From assembly GCA_028709805.1 (NCBI GenBank), contig JAQUTL010000013.1:1-64000 (forward strand): DNA of 64,000 nt, read 5' to 3'. This stretch comes from Victivallaceae bacterium. GTDB taxonomy: Bacteria; Verrucomicrobiota; Lentisphaeria; Victivallales; Victivallaceae. Below, one piece after another: positions 32,895 to 41,815 of the stretch (position 1 is the first letter of the stretch; the number at the start of each line of letters is the position of its first letter). The notes beneath the pieces were generated by a model. That model saw only the letters and a program-made list of their open reading frames with translations. It searched no databases and had not been told where the DNA came from. The translations under genes were made by a program, and so were the position numbers.

Positions 32895-34505
32895 TCATCC
32901 TTTCAACGTGGACTCGTCTTCTTTTGTATTTATGAAAAAAACGGTTTCGTTCAATCCGCAATAATTGGAGTGGGTCACATGGTCGGTGATGTCCTTGATG
33001 ATCTGAATGCCGCGCCCGGAGGTGGGAATATTCAGTTGAGCGGCCTCCTGATCGCCGGTGTCGCCTTCAAGGTCCCAGCTTTTGCCGCGGTCTAATCCGC
33101 GGAGTGAGAGCTGTTCTTTGTCAACGTGCATGGCCAGATAGATCGGCTGACGGTTCCTGTTGTTGCCCTCCGAACCGTGAATGATCACATTGTTGAGATA
33201 TTCATGGATCAGCAGCTCTACCCGGGTGGTCAGCTCCAGCGAGCCGCCGTGACGCTGAACCAGCCCGGAAAACTCAATCGCGGTATCGCTGACATTCGGA
33301 AGTTTCGGCGGAATGATCCGGGAAATGTCATGCGGATGCGTTTCGGGAATTTTCTGGATCGCCACGATGCAGACGTCGTCCGGACTTTGATCGTATCCCA
33401 TCTGACCGAGTGCGGTGCGCAGCCGGTATGGGATCGTCGCGGCGTCGGACGAGGCGGACAACGCTCCGATCAAAGAAAGAAATTCGCTTTCATCCATGGT
33501 CTGTTTTTCGCGGTCGCAGACATCAAGAATTCCGTCGGTATAGCCGATGATCATGCTTTCGTCTCCGATCTTGTGCACGGTGGTGTCCTCCTCCAGATAT
33601 TTTGAGGTGGCGAACCAGCCGATCGGCAGTCCGCCGCGCTCCCGGTCGCCGAGGATGGAGACGTTTTCACTGCCGCGCCGGCATTCGAGCAGCCCCGGAT
33701 GGCCGGCCGACTGAACGGTGACGGTGTTGGCCTTGAAGTCGAACACCGCGGTCAGACAGGTCATGTAAGTGGCGGCGCCGAGTTCCTCGCAGAAAAAATC
33801 GTTGAGTTCGTTGAGCAGTTCATGCGGCTTCGTGGCGCCGCGGGCCGCCGCGACTTTGACATAGCTTTGAACCGCCGCCATATAGAGCGCCGCCTGCATG
33901 CCGTGGCCGGCGATGTCGCCGAGAAACAGCATATAGCGGCCGTCCGCGAGCGGAAAGAAGTCGAACAGATCGCCCGACACTTTGTTGCACGGCGCGTAAT
34001 ACGAGCAGATCATGGCGGTTTCGCAGAGTTCGCACCAGTTCGGCAGCAGAATGCGCTGGATGTCTCCGGCCAGTCCCATTTCGTCTTCAAGCTTGTGGTA
34101 GTAGTCCGCCACCATTTTCCGCCCGCGGTAGACGCCGACCGCCTGCTGTATCTTGCTGCTCAACAGCTTTTTGCTGAAAGATTTGTTCATGTAGTAGGTG
34201 TACGAGTCCCATGAAATCTGATTCAGCATGGTGGTGTTGATGTCGTCCACCAGTGCGGTTAGGAAGATGATCGGGCGTTCGGCGTCCAGCTGGCGGATCA
34301 GCTTTCGCAGCTCGAATCCGTCGATGCCGGGCATCAGCACGTCCAGCAGAACCACGTCGAAAAACTGTTTTTTGAATTCCTGAAGCGCGTCAACCGCATT
34401 GGTGCAGCCGGTTATGTCGTAGGTGTCCGATTTCAGGCATCCTTTGAGCAGCATCAGGTTGAACTTTTCGTCATCGACCGCCAGGACCTTGATCTTTTCA
34501 GTCAT
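32895..34505 (-). CDS. Receiver + SpoIIE phosphatase + anti-sigma-type ATPase, one protein
   Basis: A 536-residue three-domain regulator. The receiver domain (1-122) has D11/D12, phospho-acceptor D55 (LLDVLMPG) and T83. A PPM/SpoIIE phosphatase follows (about 140-385) with SGDLFDFF and GDIAGHGMQAALYM. A GHKL/HATPase_c_2 module ends it (about 410-536), with its N-box in LLIHEYLNNVIIHGS. The last domain resembles RsbW-type anti-sigma kinases, so phosphatase and opposing kinase activities may sit in one chain under receiver control. The ATG at 34505 is preferred to an in-frame TTG two codons upstream. A strong promoter precedes it. Confidence 0.87.
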   Translation of the reverse strand: MTEKIKVLAVDDEKFNLMLLKGCLKSDTYDITGCTNAVDALQEFKKQFFDVVLLDVLMPGIDGFELRKLIRQLDAERPIIFLTALVDDINTTMLNQISWDSYTYYMNKSFSKKLLSSKIQQAVGVYRGRKMVADYYHKLEDEMGLAGDIQRILLPNWCELCETAMICSYYAPCNKVSGDLFDFFPLADGRYMLFLGDIAGHGMQAALYMAAVQSYVKVAAARGATKPHELLNELNDFFCEELGAATYMTCLTAVFDFKANTVTVQSAGHPGLLECRRGSENVSILGDRERGGLPIGWFATSKYLEEDTTVHKIGDESMIIGYTDGILDVCDREKQTMDESEFLSLIGALSASSDAATIPYRLRTALGQMGYDQSPDDVCIVAIQKIPETHPHDISRIIPPKLPNVSDTAIEFSGLVQRHGGSLELTTRVELLIHEYLNNVIIHGSEGNNRNRQPIYLAMHVDKEQLSLRGLDRGKSWDLEGDTGDQEAAQLNIPTSGRGIQIIKDITDHVTHSNYCGLNETVFFINTKEDESTLKG

Positions 34506-34537
34506 AAGCAAACCTCGCCAGCGTTAAAATATGGTGA

Positions 34538-34566
34538 AATATAACACCGGTTATTCACTTTGTCAA
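34538..34566 (-). promoter_or_regulatory. Promoter of the receiver-phosphatase operon
   Basis: TTGACA (34566-34561), 17-bp spacer, TATATT (34543-34538) on the minus strand, 33 bp upstream of the start. A close match to the sigma-70 consensus. Confidence 0.75.
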
Positions 34567-34575
34567 CAGACGGGC

Positions 34576-34603
34576 TTGATTTTAGACTGAATCACCGTAT
34601 ATT
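34576..34603 (+). promoter_or_regulatory. Promoter of the glycan operon
   Basis: TTGATT (34576-34581), 16-bp spacer, TATATT (34598-34603), 31 bp upstream of the phosphoesterase start. Back to back with the receiver-phosphatase promoter. Confidence 0.65.
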
Positions 34604-34633
34604 ATTTTTATGTACAATGGAGGGAGGGTGGCT

Positions 34634-35797
34634 ATGGGAAAAGCAGTGAGAGTGTTCCTGTTCAGCGACGCGCTCGGCTGGGAAATCGTCAACCGGTATC
34701 ATTTCATGGAGAGCGAACTTGCTTTCCGCTATCCGGTCAGGACCCAGTTCGGTTATTCTTCGACGGCGGTGCCGACCATCCTTTCCGGCGAACCGCCGAC
34801 CGAGCACGGCCATTTCAGTTTTTTCTTTCTGGACCGGAACGGCCGTTCGCCGTTCAAGGTGTTCCGCTACTGCCATTTTCTGCTTCATCCGGCATGGTTT
34901 TTCAACAATCACCGCATCCGCCGCCGGATCGGCAATTTTCTGAAGCTGATATTCGGATTCACCGGCTACTTCAATCTCTATAAGGTTCCGTACAGCCGTC
35001 TGGCGTTGTTCGACTATTGCGAAAAAAACGACATTTTTGCGCCGGGCGGTCTGGGCCGGGTCGCCAATTTGCATGACATGCTGGAAAAAACCGGCCTGAA
35101 GTATAATATTTCCGACTGGCGGCGCGGCGACGAGTACAACCTCGACGAAGCGGAAAGACTTTTGAATTCCGGTGAAACCGAATTCATGTTCGTATATACC
35201 GCCGGACTGGACGGAATGCTGCATTTCCATGTCGGCGACCCGGACTTCGTTGCGGTTGAACTGGATCGTTTTGCCGGCCGGGTCCGCGCCCTGATGAAGG
35301 CCGCCGCCGCCAATTATGAAGACTGGGCGTTGACGGTGATCTCCGATCACGGTATGACGCCGCTGGCCGGCGCGGTCGATCTGCGCAGCCGGGTCGAGGC
35401 TCTCGGATTGAAGTTCGGGCGCGACTATGCCGCAAGTTATGACTCCACCATGCTGCGGGTCTGGATATTGAAGCCGGAATGCCGCCGGGCGCTGATGGAT
35501 TCGATGAACGGCGCGCCGGGTCATTGGCTGACCGCACGGGAGAAAAGCGATTTTCAGGTGGATTTCCCGGACGGCAAATACGGCGACGAAATATTTTTAC
35601 TTGACGCCGGCATTCAGCTTGTTCCCGGCGACATGGGGGACAAGCCGATTCCCGGCATGCACGGCTATTCGCCGCTGGACAAGGATTCCGAGGCCAGTCT
35701 GCTGGCCTCCTCGCCGCCGCCGATGATTCCCTCCGGAATCGCCGGCTTCTTCACACTGATGAAACTTACTGCTGCGGAACTTGTGGAGCATAAATAG
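34634..35797 (+). CDS. Alkaline-phosphatase-superfamily phosphoesterase in a glycan operon
   Basis: A 387-residue protein of the type I phosphodiesterase/nucleotide pyrophosphatase-like group. The ATG at 34634 follows GGAGGGAGG. It has FLFSDALGWEI (first metal Asp), the nucleophile region STAVPTILSGEPPTEHGHF near residue 50, TAGLDGMLHFHVGD, VISDHGMTP near 240 and GMHGYSP near 345, the usual metal-binding Asp/His set. It leads a six-gene run of flippase and glycosyltransferases, so it may act on a lipid-linked or nucleotide-sugar substrate. That role is inferred from position only. Confidence 0.8.
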   Translation: MGKAVRVFLFSDALGWEIVNRYHFMESELAFRYPVRTQFGYSSTAVPTILSGEPPTEHGHFSFFFLDRNGRSPFKVFRYCHFLLHPAWFFNNHRIRRRIGNFLKLIFGFTGYFNLYKVPYSRLALFDYCEKNDIFAPGGLGRVANLHDMLEKTGLKYNISDWRRGDEYNLDEAERLLNSGETEFMFVYTAGLDGMLHFHVGDPDFVAVELDRFAGRVRALMKAAAANYEDWALTVISDHGMTPLAGAVDLRSRVEALGLKFGRDYAASYDSTMLRVWILKPECRRALMDSMNGAPGHWLTAREKSDFQVDFPDGKYGDEIFLLDAGIQLVPGDMGDKPIPGMHGYSPLDKDSEASLLASSPPPMIPSGIAGFFTLMKLTAAELVEHK

Positions 35798-35800
35798 TTT

Positions 35801-37363
35801 ATGGAAAGTACCGGAACCGTCATCCGCCGCAATACATTTACAAATTATATTGCCACCTTGATTCGGATATTTCAAGGCATTTTGCTCACCCGCTGGCTTT
35901 TTCTGTATCTTGGTGAGGCTTATTACGGGTTCTGGGGGTTGCTGTGGACGTCGTTCGTCTATATTCTGGTGTTTAACTTCGGGTTTAGTTCGGCGGCAGA
36001 GAAATGCACGGCCGAACGGCTGTATGAAGCGGACATCAAACGCTATAACGATATTGTGGCGGCGGTTTTTTCCCTGCAATGGCTCATGTCGCTGGTGATT
36101 GTCGGCTGCACAGTGGTTGCGGCGGTGTATCTGCGGCGGCTGACGAATATCGACATTTCCACGCCGGAGGGCGTCGAGCGGCTGGCTTATTGTCGGAATG
36201 TGCTGCTGCTGTTCGGCGTCGGGATTGCGCTGACGTTTCCCACCGGTATAATTCCGGACATCCTGGTTGGTCTCAAGATGATCTATCTGCGCAATTATGT
36301 GCTGATCGGCGGCCGGCTGGTTGAATTGTGCGGAATTTATCTGATACTCAAGCTGGGCGGCTCGCTGCTGGCGTTGACGCTTTTTGTACTGCCGCTGAAT
36401 CTGTTTTTGAATTTTGTCATGTATCTGATGATAAAGCGCTGTATTCCGGGGTTTCGTCTGGCGATCCGTCCCGATTTCGGAATACTGCGCAGACTGGCCA
36501 ACTTCAGTCTGTTCGCCTATCTGTTTTCGATCGCCACGCTGATCAGCCGCAAGACCGACCGTGTGGTGTTGAGCGTGTTCATCGGGCTGGATGCCGCCGG
36601 AATCTATCAGATCGGCACCCGGCTGTCCGATCTGCTGGAAAATTTTTCGTCGCAGTTTCAGGACAATGTGTCGCCGATGACCGCCGGATTGCTCAAGAGC
36701 GGAGAGCGGGACAGACTTAACCGGATCATTGTCGCCGGATTGCGTTTTACCGCGTGGCAGGCGGCGGGCGGCTGCGCCGTGCTGATAATTCTGGCGCCGG
36801 AGATTATGAAGTTTCTGTTCAAGAGTCAGAGCGACATCGCGGTGGCGGTGTGCCGGGTGATGCTGATTTCAATTTTTTTCTCGGTGTCGTTCCGGAACTT
36901 TCTCAACCGGATCATGTTGATGTCGGGGAATCACAAGACGCTGTGCCTGTTGGCCTGGGGGGACGCGGTGTTCAATCTCGGGCTGAGTATTATTCTGATT
37001 TTTCAGCTCGGCATCGTCGGCGTGGTGTGGGGAACGCTGATTCCGAATGTGGTGCTGTCGCTTTTTGTGGCGGTGCCGTTTTATGCGAGATTTCTGGGCT
37101 GTTCGGTCATGGGACTGCTGGGGAAGATATATTTCGGGTCGATTGCGTCCGGGTTCGGCTGCGCGGTGGTGGTCTGGTATGCCCGTGAACTGCTGGCGCC
37201 GTGGGATTGGCCGATGTTTATACAGGTGGTTTTATTCGGCGCGATCGGTGGAGCGGCGTTTTTGGCATTCAGCGCATTCTGGTCGATTTCCGCCGAAGAG
37301 CGGAAGACTCTCTGGCGTATGGCGATGTGCAGATTGGGCTGTCTTGGGAGGAAAAACGCATGA
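35801..37363 (+). CDS. Wzx-type polysaccharide flippase (MOP superfamily)
   Basis: A 520-residue membrane protein with about 12-14 transmembrane segments that should move lipid-linked oligosaccharide across the inner membrane. The N-terminus RRNTFTNYIATLIRIFQGILLTRW and later FSIATLISRKTDRVVLSVFIG are typical of O-antigen and capsule flippases. It starts three bases after the phosphoesterase gene and overlaps the GT2 gene by ATGA. Confidence 0.85.
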   Translation: MESTGTVIRRNTFTNYIATLIRIFQGILLTRWLFLYLGEAYYGFWGLLWTSFVYILVFNFGFSSAAEKCTAERLYEADIKRYNDIVAAVFSLQWLMSLVIVGCTVVAAVYLRRLTNIDISTPEGVERLAYCRNVLLLFGVGIALTFPTGIIPDILVGLKMIYLRNYVLIGGRLVELCGIYLILKLGGSLLALTLFVLPLNLFLNFVMYLMIKRCIPGFRLAIRPDFGILRRLANFSLFAYLFSIATLISRKTDRVVLSVFIGLDAAGIYQIGTRLSDLLENFSSQFQDNVSPMTAGLLKSGERDRLNRIIVAGLRFTAWQAAGGCAVLIILAPEIMKFLFKSQSDIAVAVCRVMLISIFFSVSFRNFLNRIMLMSGNHKTLCLLAWGDAVFNLGLSIILIFQLGIVGVVWGTLIPNVVLSLFVAVPFYARFLGCSVMGLLGKIYFGSIASGFGCAVVVWYARELLAPWDWPMFIQVVLFGAIGGAAFLAFSAFWSISAEERKTLWRMAMCRLGCLGRKNA

Positions 37364-38205
37364 TCTCGGTGGTGGTCAGGTCGCATAACGATGCCGGCGT
37401 GATCCGGCGGACGCTGGATGCGTTGACGGAGCAGGACTGTCCTGATTTTGAGATATTGAGTTTTGACGACTCGTCGACGGACGGAACTCTGGAGATAATC
37501 CGGAGTTATCCCGGTGTTCGGATGTTTCCGCCGGACGGACTTGCGTACAATCCGGCGCGGGTGCTGAACCGGGCGGTTGCGGAGTGTGCCGGCGATGTGG
37601 TTGTGTTCAATAATTCCGATGCGGTTCCTCAGTCGGCCGACTATCTGCGCCGGCTGGTTGCTCCGCTGCGGGACTCCGCGGTCGGCGCGGTGTTCGGCAA
37701 TCAGATATGCCGCGCCGACGCCGGAATATTGGTGCGCAAGGACTATGAACGCGCGTTTGGCGACGGTAAAATATCCGCCAGCTGGCGGCACTTCTTTTCG
37801 CTGGTCTCCTCGGCGGCGCGCCGTGAAACGCTGCTGGCCAATCCGTTCGATTCGGCCATGCAGTATTCCGAGGATGTGGAGTGGTCATGGCGGCTGAAGC
37901 GGGCCGGGGCGAAGATCGTCTATGTTCCGGAGGCGGTGGTCGAACATTCCCACAACTATACGTTAAGCGAGGTGCGCAGACGTTTTTACAACGAGGGGCT
38001 GGCGGACGGGGCGATTTTCGGCGGCGGGCGCGGCTGGTGCGGTTTTGCCGGCGGTCTCGGCATTGAATTATTGCGCGACGCGGCGTATATTTTACGTCAT
38101 GGAAGGCTGTGCGAGCTTCCCGGCGGGATGGTTTACCGGGTCGTCCAGCGTTTTGAGTTTTGGCGCGGTGCGCGGAAAGGCGCGGCGCGGACGGTGGCTA
38201 AATGA
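37360..38205 (+). CDS. Family 2 glycosyltransferase
   Basis: A 281-residue GT-A-fold enzyme. It begins MISVVVRSHNDAGVIRRTLD and has EILSFDDSSTDGTLEI, the DxD-like NNSDAVPQ and a likely catalytic region SEDVEWSWRLKRAG. The start ATG overlaps the flippase stop; the upstream extension of the frame lies within the flippase gene. It resembles rhamnosyltransferase-like GT2 enzymes. Donor and acceptor are unknown. Confidence 0.86.
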   Translation: MISVVVRSHNDAGVIRRTLDALTEQDCPDFEILSFDDSSTDGTLEIIRSYPGVRMFPPDGLAYNPARVLNRAVAECAGDVVVFNNSDAVPQSADYLRRLVAPLRDSAVGAVFGNQICRADAGILVRKDYERAFGDGKISASWRHFFSLVSSAARRETLLANPFDSAMQYSEDVEWSWRLKRAGAKIVYVPEAVVEHSHNYTLSEVRRRFYNEGLADGAIFGGGRGWCGFAGGLGIELLRDAAYILRHGRLCELPGGMVYRVVQRFEFWRGARKGAARTVAK

Positions 38206-39431
38206 GTTTTTCGCGGGATGGTGAGCGGATGGCGGAAATTCTGTTTGTCAGTGAATACGCCGGATTTTTCGGCGGCATTGAGCGGTATGTGCAGCACACG
38301 GCGGAGCTGTTGCGGAGCGCCGGGTTCGGCGTGTCCGGGATGTTTGAGAAAAAGGTGGCCGGCGCCGATGTTTTTCTGTCGGCGTTCGACCGGGTGGAAC
38401 CGTGGCGCAATCCGGGTGAAATTGTCGGGCGGTACGATTTTGCGGTGGTGCACAAGGTGCGTTCCGGCGGCTGGCTGACGGAGCTTGAAAAGCGCATGCC
38501 GGTGGCGGTGGTGGTGCATGACCACGAATATTATTGTCCGCGTTTCTGCCGTTATTATCCGTTTGTCAGGAAAAACTGTCACCGGCGTTATTCGCCGTCA
38601 ATATGCGGGTTTTGCGGACTGACCCGGCGGCGTCACGGCGGCTGGGGCGGAGCGTTGAAAGACAGTTTTCGGGCGGCGCCGCGGTTGTGGAACGCCGTTC
38701 GCGCCGCCGATATGCTGGTGGTGTTGTCGGACTTCATGGCGGACAATCTTGTCGGCAACGCAGTGGCGGCGGAGAAGATTGTCAAGATACCTCCGGCGGT
38801 CTCCGTTGACGGAGCGGCGCATGTTGACGGCGTGGCGCATGTTGACGGCGTGGCGGCGGCCGGAGTGCCGCATATAATCTGCGTTGGTCAGCTGATACGC
38901 GGCAAGGGCGTGGATATGTTGCTGGACGCGGTCAGGCTGACGGGCTCCGATTTTGTCCTCGACGTGCTGGGCGACGGCGGCGACGCCGCGATGCTGCGGG
39001 AGCAGGCTCGTCCGCTTGGCGACCGGGTGAAGTTTCATTCGTATGTGGCGGATCCGGACGAATTTTACCGGAACGCGGCGCTGGCCGTGCTGCCGTGGCG
39101 CTGGCAGGAGCCGTTCGGTCTGGTGGGGCCGGAGGCGCAGCTGCACGGTCTGCCGCTGGTCGGATTTGACGTTGGCGGCGTGCGGGAATATCTTATTGAC
39201 GGCGAGACCGGGGTGCTGGTGCCGCCTGGTGATGTCGCCGGTCTTGCCGCGGCGATTGACCGTCTGCTCGGCGATCCTTCCGTCGCCGTCGGTTATGGCC
39301 GGAACGGCCGCCGGCTTGCAATGGAGAAATTCACCGCTTCCGGACTGGTCTCCGCCTACCGGCGGCTGGCGGAAAAACTGATGGCGGAACCCCGGCGGAC
39401 TGTTAACAGAACAAATCTGGGGGTATTTTAA
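38202..39431 (+). CDS. Family 4 glycosyltransferase
   Basis: A 409-residue GT-B enzyme. The ATG at 38202 overlaps the GT2 stop (ATGA); a second ATG at 38229 (MAEILFVSEYAGFFGGIERY) matches the family start better and may also be used. The acceptor side has FFGGIERYVQHTAELL and VHDHEYYCPRFCRYYPF, with clustered cysteines. The donor side has CVGQLIRGKGVDMLLDA, then EPFGLVGPEAQLHGLPLVGFDVGG with the EX7E pair. A run of three 18-bp repeats (38805-38858) lies in the inter-domain linker. Confidence 0.86.
   Translation: MSFSRDGERMAEILFVSEYAGFFGGIERYVQHTAELLRSAGFGVSGMFEKKVAGADVFLSAFDRVEPWRNPGEIVGRYDFAVVHKVRSGGWLTELEKRMPVAVVVHDHEYYCPRFCRYYPFVRKNCHRRYSPSICGFCGLTRRRHGGWGGALKDSFRAAPRLWNAVRAADMLVVLSDFMADNLVGNAVAAEKIVKIPPAVSVDGAAHVDGVAHVDGVAAAGVPHIICVGQLIRGKGVDMLLDAVRLTGSDFVLDVLGDGGDAAMLREQARPLGDRVKFHSYVADPDEFYRNAALAVLPWRWQEPFGLVGPEAQLHGLPLVGFDVGGVREYLIDGETGVLVPPGDVAGLAAAIDRLLGDPSVAVGYGRNGRRLAMEKFTASGLVSAYRRLAEKLMAEPRRTVNRTNLGVF
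38805..38858 (+). repeat. Three 18-bp in-frame tandem repeats
   Basis: Units read GTTGACGGAGCGGCGCAT, then GTTGACGGCGTGGCGCAT, then GTTGACGGCGTGGCGGCG, encoding VDGAAH, VDGVAH, VDGVAA in the linker of the GT4 enzyme. Copy number could vary between strains without breaking the frame. Confidence 0.85.
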
Positions 39432-39450
39432 CTTATGAGCGAGGTGGGGA

Positions 39451-40566
39451 ATGAGGATATTATATTCCTGCGTGCCGTTTGACGGCGGGCGATCTGGCAT
39501 TTCGGTCTACATGCGCAATGTGCTTCGCGAGCTTGAAGCCGCCGGTCACGAACTGACGCTGATTGCCGAGCCGTCCGCCGCCGGGATGCTGGGCGGACGG
39601 AATTTTATTCTGTTGCCGAAATGGGCGGAGAAGCCGCTGTTTTCAATGCTGTATCACCTGTTTGTGCTGCCGTTCATCCTGTTTTTTCGCCGCCGGGAAT
39701 GGGATTTCTGCATCATCGGCGCGGCCAACCGGCGGGCATTCGCATTTTATCCGCTGTTCACGGTGACGGTGGTTCACGATCTCGCGCTGTACCATGTGAA
39801 GGCAAAATACGACCGGCTGCGGATGTGTTACCTTAAGACGGTTCTGCCGTTTTTCATCCGCCGGGCGCCGGCCTGCGTTGCAATCAGCCGGTCGACCGCG
39901 GAGGATATGGAGAAATTCTGGCGTATTCAGCGTGAAAAGATCACGGTGTGCTACAACGGGCTGTCGCTTCCGGCGGAACACGACGGCGGCTGGCCGGAAA
40001 AACATGGACTTGCGGACAAAAACTACATTCTGTATGTGTCGCGGATAGAGCATCCCGGCAAGAACCATATCAACCTGATCCGGGCCTATGGAATGTTGCC
40101 GGCCGCGCTGCGGGAGAAATACCGTCTGGTGCTGGCCGGAGCCGACTGGCACGGCGCGGAGAAGGTTCACCGGTTTGCCGACGGGACGGCCTTCACTTCC
40201 GGCATAGTATTTACCGGATTTGTGGGAAATGACGATCTGTATTCGGCATATATTCACGCCGCCTGCTATGTGTTTCCGTCGTTTTTCGAGGGATTCGGGC
40301 TGTCGCTGATTGAGGCGATGCACTATCGGGTGCCGTGCTGCTGTTCGGACAATTCGTCGCTTGGCGAGATCGGCGGAGGTGCGGCGCTGCTGTTTCCGCC
40401 GGACGATCCGGCGGCGATCGCCGCGGCGCTCGAAAAAATATTGACCGACAAGGCCGAACGCGAAAGATTGATCGCCGCCGGAGTCCGCCGCGCCGCGATG
40501 TTCAGCTGGAGCGATCACGCTGCTGAAATAGTGGAGATATATCGTCGTCATGAATCTGGAAAATAA
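39451..40566 (+). CDS. Family 4 glycosyltransferase (mannosyltransferase-like)
   Basis: A 371-residue GT-B enzyme with a GAGGTGGGG ribosome-binding site. It has GGRSGISVYMRNVLRELEAAG near the start, TVVHDLALYHVKAKYD, CVAISRSTAEDMEKFW, then YILYVSRIEHPGKNH and the donor motif VFPSFFEGFGLSLIEAMHYRVP with the EX7E pair. Similar to WbaZ/WbdB-type mannosyltransferases, but the sugar cannot be read from sequence. It overlaps the next gene by 17 bases. Confidence 0.85.
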   Translation: MRILYSCVPFDGGRSGISVYMRNVLRELEAAGHELTLIAEPSAAGMLGGRNFILLPKWAEKPLFSMLYHLFVLPFILFFRRREWDFCIIGAANRRAFAFYPLFTVTVVHDLALYHVKAKYDRLRMCYLKTVLPFFIRRAPACVAISRSTAEDMEKFWRIQREKITVCYNGLSLPAEHDGGWPEKHGLADKNYILYVSRIEHPGKNHINLIRAYGMLPAALREKYRLVLAGADWHGAEKVHRFADGTAFTSGIVFTGFVGNDDLYSAYIHAACYVFPSFFEGFGLSLIEAMHYRVPCCCSDNSSLGEIGGGAALLFPPDDPAAIAAALEKILTDKAERERLIAAGVRRAAMFSWSDHAAEIVEIYRRHESGK

Positions 40567-41314
40567 AATTGACTGCTCCGCCGCGGCGGAAGCGTCCTTT
40601 GAGTTGTTCGGCGTCAGGATTGAAAACATCACCATGCGCCGCGCGCTTGAGCAGATTGCCGTAGCGGTGGCCGCTCCGGGGCGCGTTCCGGTGTTCGCCG
40701 CATTTGTCAACGCCGACTGCATGAACATTGCCTATCGCCGTGCCGACTACGCCGGCGTGCTTCGTGCCGCCGACCATGTGTGGGCCGACGGTGTCGGCGT
40801 GGCCATCGCCGCCGGAATGCGCGGCGTGGTCTCGGCCGGCAATGTCAACGGCACCGACATGCTGCCGGAACTTTGTTGCGATGGCCATCGTTTGTATCTG
40901 TATGGCGGCGCCCCCGGCGTGGCGGAACAAGCGCGGATTGAGTTGGAAAAAAAATACCCGAAACTGGTCATCGCCGGCGTGGATCACGGATTTGAGCCGG
41001 ATTCCGGGCGGGTAATTGAGCGGATCAACGCTTCCGGCGCCGATGTTCTGCTGGTGGCCATGGGCGCGCCGAAGCAGGAACTCTGGATATTCGACAATCT
41101 GGAGCGGCTGCGGGTGCGTTTCGCGGTTGGCGTCGGCGGTTTGTTCGACTTTGCCTCCGGGCGGATACCGCGTGCGCCGCTATGGCTGCGCCGGTTGAAA
41201 CTGGAATGGGTTTACCGGCTTTATCAGGAGCCGGTGCGGTTGTTCCGCCGTTATATCATCGGCAATCCGCTGTTTCTTTTCCGGGTGCTGTTTTTCCCGG
41301 ATCACCGGGCGTAA
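40550..41314 (+). CDS. WecG/TagA/CpsF-family (GT26) glycosyltransferase
   Basis: A 254-residue enzyme of the UDP-N-acetyl-mannosaminuronic acid/ManNAc transferase family acting on lipid-linked acceptors. It has FGVRIENITMRRALE near residue 19, FVNADCMNIAY and WADGVGVAIAAGMRG near 85, LLVAMGAPKQELWI near 170 and VGGLFDFASGRIPRAPLWLRR near 195. It is the last gene of the glycan operon, followed by a hairpin shared with the convergent tsaE gene. Confidence 0.9.
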   Translation: MNLENKIDCSAAAEASFELFGVRIENITMRRALEQIAVAVAAPGRVPVFAAFVNADCMNIAYRRADYAGVLRAADHVWADGVGVAIAAGMRGVVSAGNVNGTDMLPELCCDGHRLYLYGGAPGVAEQARIELEKKYPKLVIAGVDHGFEPDSGRVIERINASGADVLLVAMGAPKQELWIFDNLERLRVRFAVGVGGLFDFASGRIPRAPLWLRRLKLEWVYRLYQEPVRLFRRYIIGNPLFLFRVLFFPDHRA

Positions 41315-41338
41315 ATCCACTGTTTTATTGACGGATCT

Positions 41339-41367
41339 TCCGCCGCGTCTTTTCCCGGCGCGGCGGA
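41339..41367. terminator. Hairpin between convergent operons
   Basis: TCCGCCGCG, an 11-base loop and CGCGGCGGA form a 9-bp GC stem between the GT26 gene and tsaE. No T-run follows on the plus strand. Confidence 0.5.
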
Positions 41368-41374
41368 GAACTTT

Positions 41375-41815
41375 CTATCGATTCTCAAATTTCAGCGTTC
41401 GCGACTCCTCGCCGGTGCGGGTTATGGTGAGGTGGAGCGTCTCCGGCGGCAGAATGTCTTCAATGCGCTCCGGCCACTCGATCAGGGCGTAGGAGTTCCT
41501 GTCGTTCAGGAATTCGTCGATGCCGAAGCCGAGCGCGGAGGCGGAGTCGGCGATCCGGTAGAGGTCCATATGGTACAAGTATCCGCAATCCGGCAGTTTG
41601 TATTCCTGAATGATGGTGTAGGTGGGGCTGGAAACCTGTTCGTCCAGTCCCAGTCCGCGGGCGAAGCCGCGGGCAAAAACGGTTTTTCCGGCGCCGAGGT
41701 TGCCGTGAAGCGCGATCACGGTGCCGCGCGGAACCATTCCGGCCAATTTTTCGGCAAACTGTTCGGTCGCCGCGTCGGAATCGCTTTCAAAGGTCTTTAA
41801 AATGCTGGTATCCAT
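41375..41815 (-). CDS. tsaE: tRNA threonylcarbamoyladenosine biosynthesis ATPase TsaE
   Basis: TsaE is the ATPase that drives the TsaBDE t6A machinery. The 146-residue protein has Walker A GNLGAGKT (38-45), switch SPTYTIIQEY, DLYRI and the conserved LIEWPERI near residue 113. It overlaps thiL by 29 bases. Its partner TsaB is encoded at 3.1-3.8 kb. Confidence 0.92.
   Translation of the reverse strand: MDTSILKTFESDSDAATEQFAEKLAGMVPRGTVIALHGNLGAGKTVFARGFARGLGLDEQVSSPTYTIIQEYKLPDCGYLYHMDLYRIADSASALGFGIDEFLNDRNSYALIEWPERIEDILPPETLHLTITRTGEESRTLKFENR

Noticed and set aside
36079-38066. Several long open frames inside the flippase and GT genes in other frames
   Set aside because: They are shadows of high-GC coding sequence; each overlaps a gene with clear family motifs and has no ribosome-binding site.
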